From the NCBI GenBank assembly GCA_002007465.1, contig LNAC01000340.1, positions 143,232 to 207,231 on the forward strand: a stretch of DNA of 64,000 nucleotides. Reading direction: 5' to 3'. This stretch comes from Ailurus styani (lineage: Eukaryota > Chordata > Mammalia > Carnivora > Ailuridae). Positions within the stretch are counted from its first letter, which is position 1. Each line of letters starts with the position of its first letter. Both the position numbers and the translations under genes were made by a program. The notes below the pieces were generated by a model, which was not told where the DNA came from, searched no databases, and saw nothing but the letters and a program-made list of their open reading frames with translations. Shown one piece after another: positions 14,100 to 32,753 of the stretch.

Positions 14100-14345
14100 A
14101 TTAGACAAAAAACCCAAAAACCCAAAAACCAAAAAAACAAAAACAACTAAGGAAATTGGAATAAAGTATGAAATAATGTATCAATGTTGGCTCATTAATT
14201 AAAATAAATGTACCATGCCTCAGTGTAAAATGTTAATAATAGGGGAATGTGGGTGAGGGGCAGTGTGGGGAACTCTGCACCGTCTTTTCAATTTTTCTGT
14301 AAAGCTAAAGCCATTCTAAAAAATGAAGTCTACTATTGGAATAAA
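14100..14345 (+). repeat. Old L1 3' end
   Basis: An A/C-rich stretch is followed by TGTATCAATGTTGGCTCATT, AATGTTAATAATAGGGGAAT and CATTCTAAAAAATGAAGTCT, the ordered blocks of an old L1 3' untranslated region. Confidence 0.65.
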
Positions 14346-15394
14346 AAACCCTGCCCCCTGAGGAAAGAGGATAATTATGATGAAAGTATGAGAAGTTCAG
14401 GAGAAAGGGAAAGAGGAAGAGTCAAGGGTCAAAGTGGACACTGACAGTTCCCTGGGCTTTATCCATTGATCCCCGAAAGTTCTCATGAATGTGAACATTA
14501 CACCATGTGCTAAGCAATGTAGCCAAAAGAAAACTCCCCACTCTATCCTTGACTTCACCTGGGTTTGTTGAGGTGTCTGCTCTGTGCCTTTTCCTGTACA
14601 TTTCCTCCAGGTAAAGGGATTCCCTCTAGTTCCCGGCACCCAAAAGAATCACGACCCCAGGAGGGCTCCTCCGAGCAAGAAGCAAGAAGGGGTGCTGTAA
14701 TTAGTATCAGCTAATAAATAGCTCCAGTGGGGAGAAGTCCGCTGGGTTAGATGGTCAGTTGGGGGCAAGGGACTGGGCTATCTTTCGGGTTTGGTTAACT
14801 CTGGCCTCAAACTGGAAGGCAGCAGAAGGGAGGCACGGGTAGGTGGGTTAGGTGTGCTGGGGAGATGCCTATGTTCTCCTCTGAGCTGTACATTTAAGAG
14901 AAGTGTTTTTAGGTAGAAGTGACAAGACTTGATGCTCAGGGGCAGCATGCCTCCAGGGCGAACCCGAGGAGGCGGCGGCGTGGGCTGGGGATGTGTGGAC
15001 GTTTGGCTGGGCTGAGCACACGGCAGCTGGTTAGCGGTGGTTACTGGTTGCTGCCAGGTACCAGCCATTCAGGTCTCTCAGGAAAAATGCTGGGTGTGCA
15101 CATGGGGCGAACTTGGACTCAGAACCATGCCTCCGTGTTCAGCAACGTAGAACGAAAGGGGAATGAAGTGAAGTTCTTAATGCCACGGTGGGTAGGCAAC
15201 GCCTGAGATGGGCGCCTGTGAATTTGGGGATGACATCTTTCTTCTCTTCCTCGGACCCTCACTTCTCTCCTAAGAAGACACCAAAACATTTTCTTTTCTT
15301 CAGAAAGGAATGCTGGGATTGATCCCCAAGGTGAAGTAGGCAGGGGTTCTAGATGATGGTAAAAACATGGACCACGGGGCCAAATGGGGCTGGG

Positions 15395-15530
15395 TCTGAA
15401 TCCGGGCTCCTCGTTCCTAGCTCTGTGACCTTAGGAAAGTTATTCAGCTTTTCCGGGTCTTGGTGTCCTTTTCCGAAGTGGATTAAAAATATCTGCTTGC
15501 TGAGGTTGCTAGGGGAACTAAAACACAACT
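15395..15530 (+). repeat. MIR fragment
   Basis: TCCTAGCTCTGTGACCTTAG followed by AAAGTTATTCAGCTTTTCCG is the MIR core in sense orientation. Confidence 0.65.
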
Positions 15531-17200
15531 AAATCACAAGGTACCATTAGATTGAACCAAAGGAAAGTGCCGAGATTTGACCATTTTTGTAACCCCTCAA
15601 ATGAACAGCAATTTCCTATAATTCAAACCAATCTCTCTTTTTCTAGATGCTAAAATGTCATACAATTAATGGCAGCTTTTAGGAAGAGAAGAAAAAAAAA
15701 ACCCCAAACCTCATTGCATTAAATACACACATCCGTTTTCAAAGACCCATTTCAAATTGTGAAATGCTAAAAGGTGGAAAAAAGCCACATCTCAAAATCA
15801 GGCGATGGTGGGGCTATTACTTTCAGGGGGACAACGGCAGTGAGTTCTCTGCCTCAATCCATCGTCAACAGTGGTTCGCCCCTAGACGGACCGTCCCTTG
15901 TGGGATATGCTGGGCTGACCTGTGAGCCATGAGCATCTCTCTGTTGGAACACACCTGGAAATGGGTGGGAGGGGCACCAGAGTTCCCTGAGGTCAGCCAC
16001 AGCCCTGTGTCTGTCCCTGGAATTGTGTACAAGATGAAACTGAACACACAACAAAGTGCTTTTAAATAGTCACCTGTGTATTTTGATATGTCCCCTCTCT
16101 TCCTGGGACATGATGCAGGCTTTCTATTCATGGTAGTACTATAGCATTTCCTTTCTAAATGAACTTAACAGATGGTAAGTGGATTTGAAGGAAAATATCA
16201 AGCAAATAATAATCAGTGAAAGTATCTTTTAGTAATGAAAGGGAAATCAGACATTCTCAGATGAAGGAAAACTTAGAGAATTTGTCACCAGGAGACTTCC
16301 CCTAAAAGAAGGGCTGAAGAAAGTTCTCTAAGTTGAAAGGAAAGGAGAAAAAAGTGAGCTTGGAACCTCAGGAAGAAAGAAAGAACAAGGTAAACAAGAA
16401 TATGGGTGAGCATAATAGGCCTTCTTTCTCCTCTTGAATTTCCTAATTACATTTGATGGTTGATGCAAAAATTATAACAGTGTCTGATGTGGTTCTAAAT
16501 GTGGGTAGAGGAAATACTTAAAGATGATTATGTCATAAATGGGGGAGGGTAAATGGCCACAAAGGGAGGTAAGTTTCTTTATTTCACTTGAACTGGTAAA
16601 ATCATGGTACCAAGAGACTGTGCTGTTATGTATATACTAATGGAATTCTGTGAGCAGTTACTAGAAAAGCTATATGAAGCTATACAAAAACTATCAAAAA
16701 CATTACAGACAAATAAAAATGGAATTCAAAAAAATGTTCAAGTAGCCCACAGGAAGGCAGAAAAAAGAAAACCAAAGGCAGAGAAACCAAACAGAAAACA
16801 AAAAATAAGATGGCAGACTTAAGCCCTAAAATATCAATAAAATACAAATGGTCTAAATATACCAATTAAAAGACAGAGATTGACAGAATGGATGAAAAGC
16901 TCAACTATAGGCTGTTTACAAGAAATCACTTCAAATATGATGAAAAAGGCAGGTTGAAAGTAAAAGGGTGAAAAAAATATTGTGCAAACCTTAATCAAAG
17001 GAAAGCAGGAGTGGCCATACTAATATCAGATACAGTGGATTTCAGAGCAAAGAAAATTAACGGAAGCAAGGAAGGGCATTATTTCATGATAAAAGGGCTA
17101 ATTCACCAAGAAGACATTGTAGTCCTAAATGTGTATGCACCCAATAACAGGGATGTCTTATATATGATTCAAAAACTGGAAGAATTGAAAGGAGAAACAG

Positions 17201-17406
17201 GGCGCCTGGGTGGCTCAGTGGGTTAAAGCCGCTGCCTTTGGCTCAGGTCATGATCCCAGGGTCCTGGGATCGAGGCCCACATCGGGCTCTCTGCTCAGCA
17301 GGGAGCCTGCTTCCTCCTCTCTCCTCTCTCTCTGCCTGCCTCTCTGCCTACTTGTAATCTCTCTCTCTGTGTCAAATGAATAAATAAAAAATCTTAAAAA
17401 AAAAAA
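17201..17406 (+). repeat. CAN SINE inside L1, with target-site duplication
   Basis: A full copy from GGCGCCTGGGTGGCTCAGTG to an A-rich tail. The duplication GAAAGGAGAAACAG occurs identically at 17187-17200 and 17407-17420. Confidence 0.97.
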
Positions 17407-18690
17407 GAAAGGAGAAACAGACAAATCCACCATTATAGTTGGAGACTTCAACACCCCTATCTGAACTGATAGAATAGGGAGAGAACCCACAGGCTATGGA
17501 AGAACTCAACGCCACCATCAACCAAGAGAATCTTATTGATGCTTATAGAATGCTCCACTTGACAATAGCAGAAAACAGGGTTTTCTAGCGTCCATGGAAT
17601 ATATCATGATAGACCATGCTTAGAGCCATAAAGCCAAACTCCAAAACTTAAAATGATCAAGTAATACAGAAGGTACTCTCCGACCACAATGGAGTCAAAC
17701 TAGAAATCAATAACAGATAATAAGAAAATCTCCAAACACTGGGCAACAAAACAACACACTGCTGCTAATCCATAAGTCAAAAAAGAGAAGTTCCAAGGGA
17801 AATAAAAAATAACACTGAACTGAATGAAAAATGAAAATAACACACCAAAATGTGAGGTACACAGCCAGAGCAGTGTGGAGAAGGATATATACAGTATAAA
17901 ATGCATATATAAGAAATAATATCTCAAATCAGTAATCTAAGCTCCTACTCAAGAACCTGGAAAAAGAAAAGCAAAATAAACCCAAAGCAGCAAATGATAA
18001 AGGTGAGAGCAGCAATCACTGGAAGTTAAAACAGAAAAATAGTAGAGAAAATAATGAAACACAGAGTTCATTCTTTGAGATGAATAAAATTGACAAACCT
18101 CTGGGAAGACTGACAAAGAAAAAAAAAAGAACACATATTAACAAAATCAGGAATGAAACAAGGGTTAGCACTACAGACTGTAGACATCAGAAGATTATAA
18201 GGGGGATTATGATGAACAACTCTACTCGCATAAATCTGTCAATGCAGATGAAATGAACCAATTCCCCGAAAAAAAAGAGTACCCCAATGTACCCAAATTA
18301 AATAGACAATCTGAATAGCTGTATAGCTATTAAAGAAATTGAATTCATAATTGAAAAAAAACTCTCCCCCAAAGAAATCTTCAGGGTCAGATTGAAAAGG
18401 AAGAAACACAACCATCTTTATTTTCAGATGACATTATTATCTAAGTAGAAAATCCCAGTAAATCTACAAAAAAATTTCCTAGAATAAATGAGTCCAGCAA
18501 GGTTGGAGAATACAAGATAAACATACAAAAATCAATTGTATTTCTTTGTCCTAGCAATGAACACATGGGCATAAAATAAAAATATTTACAATTGCTCAAA
18601 TAAAGGAGAAATACATATATATAAATCTAACAAAACAGGACTTGTATGCTGCAAACGCCAGAGTATTGATGAAAGAAATCAAAGATGATT

Positions 18691-18890
18691 GGGATGGCTG
18701 GGTGGCTCAGTCGGTTGAGTGGTGACTCTTAATAGTGGCTCAAGTCATGATCTCAGGGTTGTGGGACGGAGCACTGTGTTGGGTTCCCCGCTCGGCAGGG
18801 AGTCTGCTTTAGGATTCTCTCTCATCCTCTGCCCATCCCCATGCTCTCCCTCTCTCTCTAAAATAAATAAATAAATCTCAAAAAAAAAAA
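18691..18890 (+). repeat. CAN SINE inside L1, older type
   Basis: Starts GGGATGGCTGGGTGGCTCAG and has the CAGTCGGTTGAG head variant. The tail carries AAATAAATAAATAAATCTC. Flanks share the core GAAATCAAAG (18675 and 18891). Confidence 0.93.
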
Positions 18891-19065
18891 GAAATCAAAG
18901 ACAATCTAAGTACACGAGATACAATTCATAAACGCAAAGATTTAATATAGTAAAGAGGTCAATTCTCACTGCATTGACATAGAGGTTTAACACAATGCCT
19001 ATCCACATCTCAGCAGGATTTTGTTGTTGTTGTTGATACAGTAAGTTTATTCTAAAATTTACATG

Positions 19066-19170
19066 GAGGGATGCCTGGCTGGCTCAGTCAATAGAGCATG
19101 CGACTCCTGCTCTCGGGGTCACGAATTCAAGTCCCACATCGAGTGTAGAGTTTAATTGAAAAGAACCCAC
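19066..19170 (+). repeat. CAN SINE inside L1, short type
   Basis: GGGATGCCTGGCTGGCTCAG head and GTCACGAATTCAAGTCCCAC B-box region. Flanks AAAATTTACATG (19054) and AAAATTTATATG (19171) are the probable duplication. Confidence 0.85.
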
Positions 19171-20624
19171 AAAATTTATATGTAAAGCCAAAGAACATGG
19201 CTAACATCATTTTTAAAAATAAGATGGAAAGAATAAGTCTACCTAACTTTAAGATTTATTTTTCAGCTACACTAATCAAGACGGTATGGTTAATGGTAGA
19301 CACAGATCAGTGGAGCAGAGTGGAGAACCCAGAAATAGACCCACACAAATATGCCCAACTCACTTTTGACAAATGTGCAAAAGTAATTCAATGAAGGAGA
19401 GAGAGAGAGAGACTTTCCAACAAGTGGAGCTGAGATACTACGCATCCACTGGCAAAACAAACAAACCAAAACCAACAAAAACACAAAAAACCAAAAACCT
19501 TGATGTAAGTCCCACACCTCACCCAAAAATTAATGCAAAATGAATCACAGATTTCAGTATAAAACATACAACCAAAATTTCTAGGAAAAAATATGAGGAA
19601 ATATTTATGATTTAGGGCAAAGGCAAGGAGTTCTTTTTTTATATTTATATTGACCTTTATTAAGCATTTCATTAAACACACTTAAGAGAAGGCTGTCATC
19701 AAACACTGATGACTCATGAAAGGAATGGGAAGAAATCAGAAGACCTAATATAGTGTAGTAATAGAACTTGATGACTGGGAAGGCAAGGAGTTCTAATACT
19801 TGATACCCAAAGCGTAATCTCCGTAAAAAGAAAAACTGATCCATTAGATTTCCTCAAAATGAAAAGCTTTCACTCTGTGAAAGACCCTGTCAAAAGGATC
19901 CAAAAAAAAAAAAAAGCTACCAAATGGGAGAAAATAGTTGCCGACCACCTATCTGACAAAAGACTCGTCTCACTCAAAATCAACAGCTAAAAAGCAGACA
20001 ACTTAATTAGAACACAGGCAAAGACACAAAGAGACATTTCACAGAAGAGGATGTGCAGATGGCAAATAAACACATGAAAATATGTTCAACACCATGAACC
20101 ACTTAGGGAAATGGAAATTAAAACCACGAGACGTCACTTTCACATCTATCAGAACGGCTAAAATAAAAAAGAGCAATAATACCAAACTGCGAGGATGTAG
20201 AGAAACTGGCTCATTCCTACTTTGCTGGTGGGAATGTCAAATGGTACAGCCACACTCAAAAACAGTTCAGCACTTCCTTTAAAAACAAATCACACAACTA
20301 GTACCATGCAACCCAGCGATCGCACTCCTGGGCGTTTATCCCAGAGAAATGAAGACATATATTCATATGAAAACCTGCCTGTGAATGTTTAGAACAGCTC
20401 TATTTGTAATAGCTTGAAAGTGGAAACAGTTCAGCCATCCTTCAGTGGGTGAATGGGTACATAAAGCATGGTATGTCTGTGCTATGGAATACCGCTCAGC
20501 AATGACAAGAAACAAACTATGAACACATCCAACAACCCGACGAATCTTCCGAGAATTGTGTTGAGTGAGAGGATCTAATTCTAAAAAGCCATATACCGTA
20601 TGATTCCACTGAAATTACATTCTT

Positions 20625-20834
20625 TTTTTTTTTTTGAAAAGATATGTTTATTTATTTGAGAGAGAGAGAGAGTACATGACCAGGAGGAGCAGAGGGAGAG
20701 GGAAAGAGAATCTCAAGCTGACTCCATGCTGAGCGTGGAGCCCAGTGTGGGGCTCAATCTCACGACGCTGAGATTATGACCCGAGCCAAAACCCAAAGTC
20801 GGATGCTTAACTGACTGCGCCACCCCAGCGCCCC
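20625..20834 (-). repeat. CAN SINE inside L1, with target-site duplication
   Basis: Reverse-oriented full copy ending in the head complement CGCCACCCCAGCGCCCC. The identical duplication TGAAATTACATTCTT occurs at 20610-20624 and 20835-20849. Confidence 0.95.
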
Positions 20835-21157
20835 TGAAATTACATTCTTGAGGTAAAATTAGAGAAACGGAGAACAGATTAGTGGTTGCCAGGGGGTAAG
20901 AATAGGGTGGTGGCTGACGGGAAATGGGTTTGGCTAAGAGAGTGCAACATGAGGGAATCCTGTGGGTGATGGAAATTTTCTACATGTTGACTGTATCACA
21001 TCAATATCGTGGTTATGGTATTTCACCGCAGTCTAGTAAGATATTGCCAATAGGGGAAACTGAGGAAAGGCGACATAGTAGTATATAGTTTTTCGTACAA
21101 CTGCAGGTGAATCTATAATGATCTCAAAATCAAAAGTTTAAAAAACTAAGATGTTTC

Positions 21158-21362
21158 TTTTTATTTATTTATTTNNNNNNNNNNNNNNNNNNNNNNNNNN
21201 NNNNNNNNNNNNNNNNNNNNNNNNNNNNNNNNNNNNNNNNNNNNNNNNNNNNNNNNNNNNNNNNNNNNNNNNNNNNNNNNNNNNNNNNNNNNNNNNNNNN
21301 NNNNNNNNNNNNNNNNNNNNNNNNNNNNNNNNNNNNNNNNNNNNTGAGCCACCCAGGCGCCC
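21158..21362 (-). repeat. CAN SINE containing the assembly gap
   Basis: The left part TTTTTATTTATTTATTT and right part TGAGCCACCCAGGCGCCC are the two ends of a reverse-oriented SINE. The flanks AAAACTAAGATGTTTC (21142-21157 and 21363-21378) are identical. Confidence 0.93.
21175..21344. other. Assembly gap, 170 N
   Basis: 170 undetermined bases. Including the gap, the enclosing SINE measures 205 bases, so the gap length appears about right for one SINE. Nothing else need be missing. Confidence 0.99.
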
Positions 21363-21554
21363 AAAACTAAGATGTTTCAATTAAAAATTGAGAAAAAATA
21401 AAACAGTATACAAATTACAAAAAAAAAAAAAAAAAACCAAACCAAAAACAAAACAAACCCACAGATCCGTTCTAGTCTCCAAAACCTCCAGCGGCGTTCT
21501 ATTCACTGTACATGGAGGGACATCCATACTTTTCACCATGGAGAATGACTCCAT

Positions 21555-22010
21555 GCAATCTGATTTTTATCTCTGATACTTCTTCCTTTGTCTCCCTGCC
21601 TCAGTCACCTTGCTCTTCTCCCCGTTGCCTCAACACACCAAGCACGTTTCCATTAAGAGCCTCAGCTCCCGCACTCCCCACAGGGAATGCTTTTGCCCCA
21701 GACCTCTGCATGGCTGGAAATTTTCCTCACTTCGGTGGTTGTTCAAATGCTACCTTCTCACGGAGACCTTCCCTACGCCTTGTCTAGATTAGGCCTTGCC
21801 CGCCCCACCCCCAGGCACTAGATCACTGTCTCTCTTTTTTTTTTTTTTTGCATAGCATGTATCAAGCTCTCATTTTCTTTTGCTGACCCATCTTCTTGCT
21901 TACCGTGTGTCTGCCCCTCCCCTGGACAGAGCAAACTCCAGGAGGAGAAAGAATGTGTCTGTCCCATCACCGCTGCAGCATAGTGAGACCTGGTGACGGT
22001 GGAATGAATC
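21555..22010 (+). repeat. L2-like LINE 3' region
   Basis: CACAGGGAATGCTTTTGCCC, GGTTGTTCAAATGCTACCTT and CCTGGACAGAGCAAACTCCA follow the L2 tail order, with a T-rich interruption at 21834-21849. Confidence 0.5.
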
Positions 22011-23142
22011 AGTCCCCTGGGGAATTATGTGTGGCAAAAACGGACCAGGAACTTTCATTAAACAGATGTATATTAAGAAATGGCTATAATGTTCTGTTCC
22101 TGGAAAATCTAGACGCTGAATTCTTTTGAAGGTAAAATTTGGAAGAGGGAGCAAAAAAAAAATTGTACATCTGCAATCAGATTTCAAGTATGTGTGAATG
22201 AGCACAAGGCAAGGATGGGAAGGCATATGCTTCACTTTATAGGACAGCTGTATTTCTGTGAGTTGACTATAAAGTGGCTTTATTTCCAGGGTTTCTATCT
22301 CCTTATCCACTATTCCTTATCCACCTGATAAAATCAGATAGGAAGCATGGGAGGGGAAGCTTTGTAGAGCGATCGCAACTCTTTGAATTTCTCTGCCCCT
22401 ATCTCTCTCCAGTCTTCTTTTGACCATAAGGATATCACTCATGCTCGGGGAATGCTTGGCTTCACACTGTAGCCATCCAGGGGAAATTGATCACCTCCTC
22501 TTTCCTCCTACCGGTAATATACGTGATGTGTAATACCACATCTCACCAGTAGGGGTCGCCACTGAACCCCTATAAGAGCACCCCCAACTCTTGAGGGCGT
22601 CATCTTTCCCAAGCTGTTGGGTCCTGACAGGGAGCTGCTCCTGCCTCATCCCTGGCTCCCTCCACCCTTGAAGATCAGCATGGCTGATGGGGAAGAGACT
22701 CTAGTCCACATCTGACAAAGGCTCCTCCTTTCTTCCCACCCCCGACCCCCGCCCTTTAGGGGGTAGTAGCTGAGTTGGGGGGGGGGTAAGGGGTCTGCAG
22801 GGTGCTAGTAATGTTCTCTTTCTTGGCCTAGGTGCGGATCACAAAGGTATATTTACCTCATGAAAACTCATTAGGATCTATAGTTATGATCTGGGCACTT
22901 TTCTGTATGTATGTCATACTCCAAAACTCCAAAATAAAGTTTACTTTAAAAACCTATCCATTAGGTTTACTTAATACACAGGGTGCCTCAGTAATTTCTA
23001 GAATTCTTACTATCGCCTAAAAAAGGAACAAACAAAAACCAAGAAACCAAAAACAAATTAGAACCTCCAAACCTGGGAACAGATTTAGGAATGTTTTTCA
23101 CTAAAGTGGTTTCTTAGGTAATTGCTAAAGTGAAAGTGCCAC

Positions 23143-23178
23143 TTCATTCATTCATTCATTCATTCATTCATTCATTCA
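23143..23178 (+). repeat. Perfect (TTCA)9 microsatellite
   Basis: Nine uninterrupted TTCA units. Perfect tetranucleotide runs of this length are usually length-polymorphic. Confidence 0.98.
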
Positions 23179-23664
23179 AAGTTGGAGGGCTGAAGAGTGA
23201 GGGGCAGGGAGAGTTTGGTTTTGAAATGCTTCCATCAGGTTTTGCTCTCTGGAAGCGCTGTGGCTCATTACACAAGGGCTGGCACTCCTGCTCCCATTTT
23301 GGGTCCTGCTGGGGCTCCCATCAGGGGAAAATCCAGCCCGCTGGGGCCGTGAGACTCTGGACTGAGATTAGCTGCTCACGAGACCATCTCATGAGAGCTG
23401 CCCTGGACCCTAGGCCAGGTGCTCCAAGTCTCTGGCAGCAGGCGGGCCGTGTTGCTGCCTCTTTGCTGCTGGGCCGACCCTGCCATCGGAGAAGGCAGCT
23501 CTCTGCACCCCTCTACACATTTTGGACAGCCTGTTGGCCCAGCCAGCAAGGGGAACCCACACTGCCTTTTAGGTTCAGAGGCCCATTCCCCCTGAGACTT
23601 CAGGGGCTCCACTGTCTTAGAGGGAACCCCAGAATTCTAGAAAGTCTGTTCTGGAGCAAAGGGG

Positions 23665-23870
23665 TAAGAAGCTGGGGCTACAGTCCGGCTGCCTGGGTTC
23701 AAGCTCAGCTCTGCCACTTACCAACTGTGTGACCTTGGGCAAGTGGTCACCTGCTCTGTGCCTCAGTTTACCCATCTTTTAAAGGCGGGTAAGAACATTA
23801 CCTCCTTCAAAGGTTGTTTGTGAATATTGAGTTCATCCTTATAATATACTTAGAAGAGTGACTGGCACTC
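23665..23870 (+). repeat. MIR, long copy
   Basis: CTGCCTGGGTTCAAGCTCAG, CTTACCAACTGTGTGACCTT and TCAGTTTACCCATC are close to consensus across most of the element. Confidence 0.85.
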
Positions 23871-23874
23871 TTCT

Positions 23875-23995
23875 ATAGTATATAGTAAATATATAATATA
23901 TATATTTTTTCTACAGTAAATATCATTTACTATAAACATAACATATTTATAAATATATATTCTTCTATAGTAAATATAAAATATGTATATTAGCT
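23875..23995. repeat. AT-rich low-complexity tract
   Basis: Imperfect repeats of ATATAGTAAATATA spanning about 120 bases, three times showing the TATAGTAAATAT word. Tandem-like but degenerate. Confidence 0.8.
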
Positions 23996-24008
23996 TTAAA
24001 AAGTCCTC

Positions 24009-24202
24009 GGGACATCTGGGTGGCTCAGTTGGTTGGGCAGCTGCCTTCGGCTCAGGTCGTGATCCCAGGGTCCTGGGATCGAGTCCCACATCGGGCTCCT
24101 TGCTTGGTGGGGAGCCTGCTTCTCCCTCTGCCTCTGCCTGCTACTCTGCCTGCTTGTGCTCTTTCTCTCTCTCTGACAAATAAGTAAATAAAATCTTAAA
24201 AA
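24009..24202 (+). repeat. CAN SINE with target-site duplication
   Basis: Full copy GGGACATCTGGGTGGCTCAG to AAATCTTAAAAA. The duplication AAAAAGTCCTC is at 23998-24008 and 24203-24213. Confidence 0.95.
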
Positions 24203-24574
24203 AAAAAGTCCTCATTTGTGTCTTGAGACAGTTCATTATAAAAGGGTTCCAAGGTCAAATGAGTTTGGGAAGCTCACAGTTGCCTTTGTGAATTAGGGTA
24301 TTCGAGGCTCTGCAGGAGAGAAACTGGAGTAATCCAACATTAGCCTGCAGGAAGAGCTGAGTTTGGGCCTGTTCTCAGGTCAGTATTCGTGGTTGGTTGG
24401 TACGTGTGCTGCTTGGGGTGTTAAATATCTTGAGGGGACAGTTTTTACAGAACCTCCCTGGGAAACAGTCGAGGTGCCGCACCCTCTGGTGAGGCTGTCT
24501 GTATGACAGAGTCACTTACAAAGCCCTCACTCAGTTGCTGGGACCATTTGAAGGGCGCTGACTCTTGTTATCTT

Positions 24575-24750
24575 CACAACCACCCTAAGAGGTGAATATA
24601 ATTATTGTCCCCATTTTCAGGAAGGGAAACTGAGGCAGCTGGAAGTTAAGTAACTTGAGTGGGGTCATAAGGCTAGGAAGTGATGTAGTGAGGCTTGAAT
24701 CCCGGCAGTTTGGCTCCAGAGTCCACGTTCTGAACCACAGTGCTATTCAG
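24575..24750 (-). repeat. MIR, antisense
   Basis: ATTGTCCCCATTTTCAGGAA, GGAAACTGAGGCAGCTGGAA and CAGTTTGGCTCCAGAGTCCA give nearly the whole reverse complement of MIR. Confidence 0.8.
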
Positions 24751-25638
24751 GTCCTTGGGGCCCACTGAGAAGCTCCCAAGATACGTGGTACTTGATGCAC
24801 ACACTCCTCAGAGCCTCTTAGGCGGACAGGCCATGCCTGGGGCTTCCATGGCCACAGCAGTGGGGCACTGGTCACAGTCTTCCCCTGCCCTTGCTCTCCA
24901 CTCCAGTGGGTGGCTGGGGGATGGGCACATCACCACCGTCCAGACTCAGAGCTACCAGCAACACACACAGTAAACCCACATGGCCCACGGCCTAGGACCA
25001 GACATCGATATAGTAGCGCCAAACAAGTGACCCCAAAGAAATTTTTAAGAATTGAACTCATAATGGCCCAAGGGCTGGACTGATGCTTTAATGGGGCTGC
25101 AGCATTTCCCTGTTGCAGGAATTAGGAGGCCCGTGAAGGAGGGGTGACACTCATCCGATCCTCTGTACCCGAAAAAAGCTTTCTCCAGGGCCTGGCTTTG
25201 CAGGATCCTTGGCAGGGTCTGCATTCCATTGACCTAAGGAGCTGTACCATCTCCCCTTCCCATTGAATTCCTATCTGTCCATCCAGGCCTGCTCATGTCT
25301 TCACACCTCTGTGACGCCTTCCCTGACCAACTCATACCTCTCAGAGCCCATGTCACCCAACTGAACACTGGTTCATAAACTTCAGATGGCCTTGGGGTAC
25401 ATGCGTTGGCATGATCCCCCCCAGTTTTCGTGTAAATTCCCTGGGTTAGAAGGTATCCCTCTACTTTGTCCCACGTGCCCAAATGACGGCACAAGTAGCT
25501 CGAGCCAGCTGGGCGCTTGTGCCACCAGCGGCCGTGACCGCGGGACTCCTACCCGAAGGGCGGGACCAGGCTAAGGGCCTGGCGAGGTCGTGAACCTCCC
25601 GCCTTGTTCTCTGCCGCCGACTGACCTCAAGAGTGTTA

Positions 25639-26037
<399 letters not shown>

Positions 26038-26884
26038 TCAGTCCCCTTAGCTCTGGGTGTCCAGCTGTGCACGCCGTCTACAGCATTAGGAGCTGTGTTT
26101 TACCAGATATAACCTTCAAGTAGAACGTGGACTTGTCATGTGCTGCTTACGCCTTCTCCCTACTTCTGGGTCCTGACTCCATCCGCCTCCATCCCTTCTG
26201 CCTTCTGGGGGGATGGAAGCTCAGGGAGGGAAGGGTCTTGCCCAGGATGAGACAGCACATCGGGCCCAGATGAGAGCTCAGAGCTGATGAAACTAATCGG
26301 TGGACTTGACCCTCTAGCGCTCCCTCCAGGACGGACATGGGATGTCAGAGAAACACCTGGGAGGACACCCCTGCCGCTCCCCTGCGCAAAACAACTTCGC
26401 CATCTCTGGTGCTTCCTCCTGCCTTCCTCCTGTAACAGAAACCTCTCTAGCAGCCGCAAGGCACAGGGGAGGAGCGCGTCTCACTACTGTGTATGAAGAG
26501 CAGGCCATTCAGAGTCCAGAGTTTCATCACCCTGTGAAATAGGCTCTCGGGGCAATGGCATCAACGTCCCACATACTAAACAGTCACGTTCCGGAGAGAG
26601 GCCCATGTCCAGAACAGCAGCGGGGGGGGGGGGGCTCTCCTCAGGCCCTCCGCCCACCTCGACCTGCCACACCGGGTCCGTTGAAGGCCCACGCTAGGCC
26701 CAGACTAGGAGGGCAGGGCTGGCCTGCTCCCTGGACACACGGAGGGGCTGGATCCCAGCTAGCTCGCTCAGGAGGAGCCGCCCCTACTGAGCTTTCCTTG
26801 AGAGTGGCTTTGCACCCCGAAGCTCAGGGTTTCCTCGCCAGTCGCCTGGCCGCTGCTTCATGGATCTGGGTTCTCTAAGGGAGT

Positions 26885-27065
26885 GATTCACCAACCACTG
26901 GGAACCACCTGGGATGATTGTTAAATATAAAGATTTCCGACCTTTATCCATCCAGACCCTCAACAGCAGAGCCTCTGGGTGTAGGGCCTGGCAATCTGTA
27001 TTCGGACAAGCTCCCAGGTGATTCCGATTCCTAAATTCTCAGGGTCCAGACTTTGGGAATCATGA
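26885..27065 (+). repeat. hAT-Charlie MER5A-like relic
   Basis: CTGGGAACCACCTGGGATGA, AGAGCCTCTGGGTGTAGGGC and CAAGCTCCCAGGTGATTCCG are in consensus order. Confidence 0.6.
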
Positions 27066-27115
27066 GAAAATGACCTGAGGTTGGATGGGCCTTTGGGGAT
27101 CGTGTGGGTGTTTTA

Positions 27116-32753
<5,638 letters not shown>

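Larger units (their letters stand above)
16215..21445 (+). repeat. Old L1 retrotransposon body, broken and interrupted by five SINEs
   Basis: Sense-strand L1 sequence runs from reverse-transcriptase-protein (ORF2) sequence to a poly(A) near 21420. Visible pieces are the ORF2 5' part around 16990-17200 (GGAGTGGCCATACTAATATC), its continuation at 17420-17700, and the ORF2 3' part at 20040-20580. Stops and frameshifts occur throughout, so no protein is made. CAN SINEs interrupt it at 17201, 18691, 19066, 20625 and 21158. An assembly gap lies in the last. Confidence 0.85.

Noticed and set aside
22540..22640. Promoter or LTR because of TATAAGAGC after a CTCF-like word
   Set aside because: A single TATA-like word in unclassified sequence with no terminal motifs or duplication gives too little support.
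23130..23732. 200-residue open frame on the plus strand
   Set aside because: It starts inside the TTCA microsatellite (repeated SFIH) and runs into a MIR, with no recognisable protein family.
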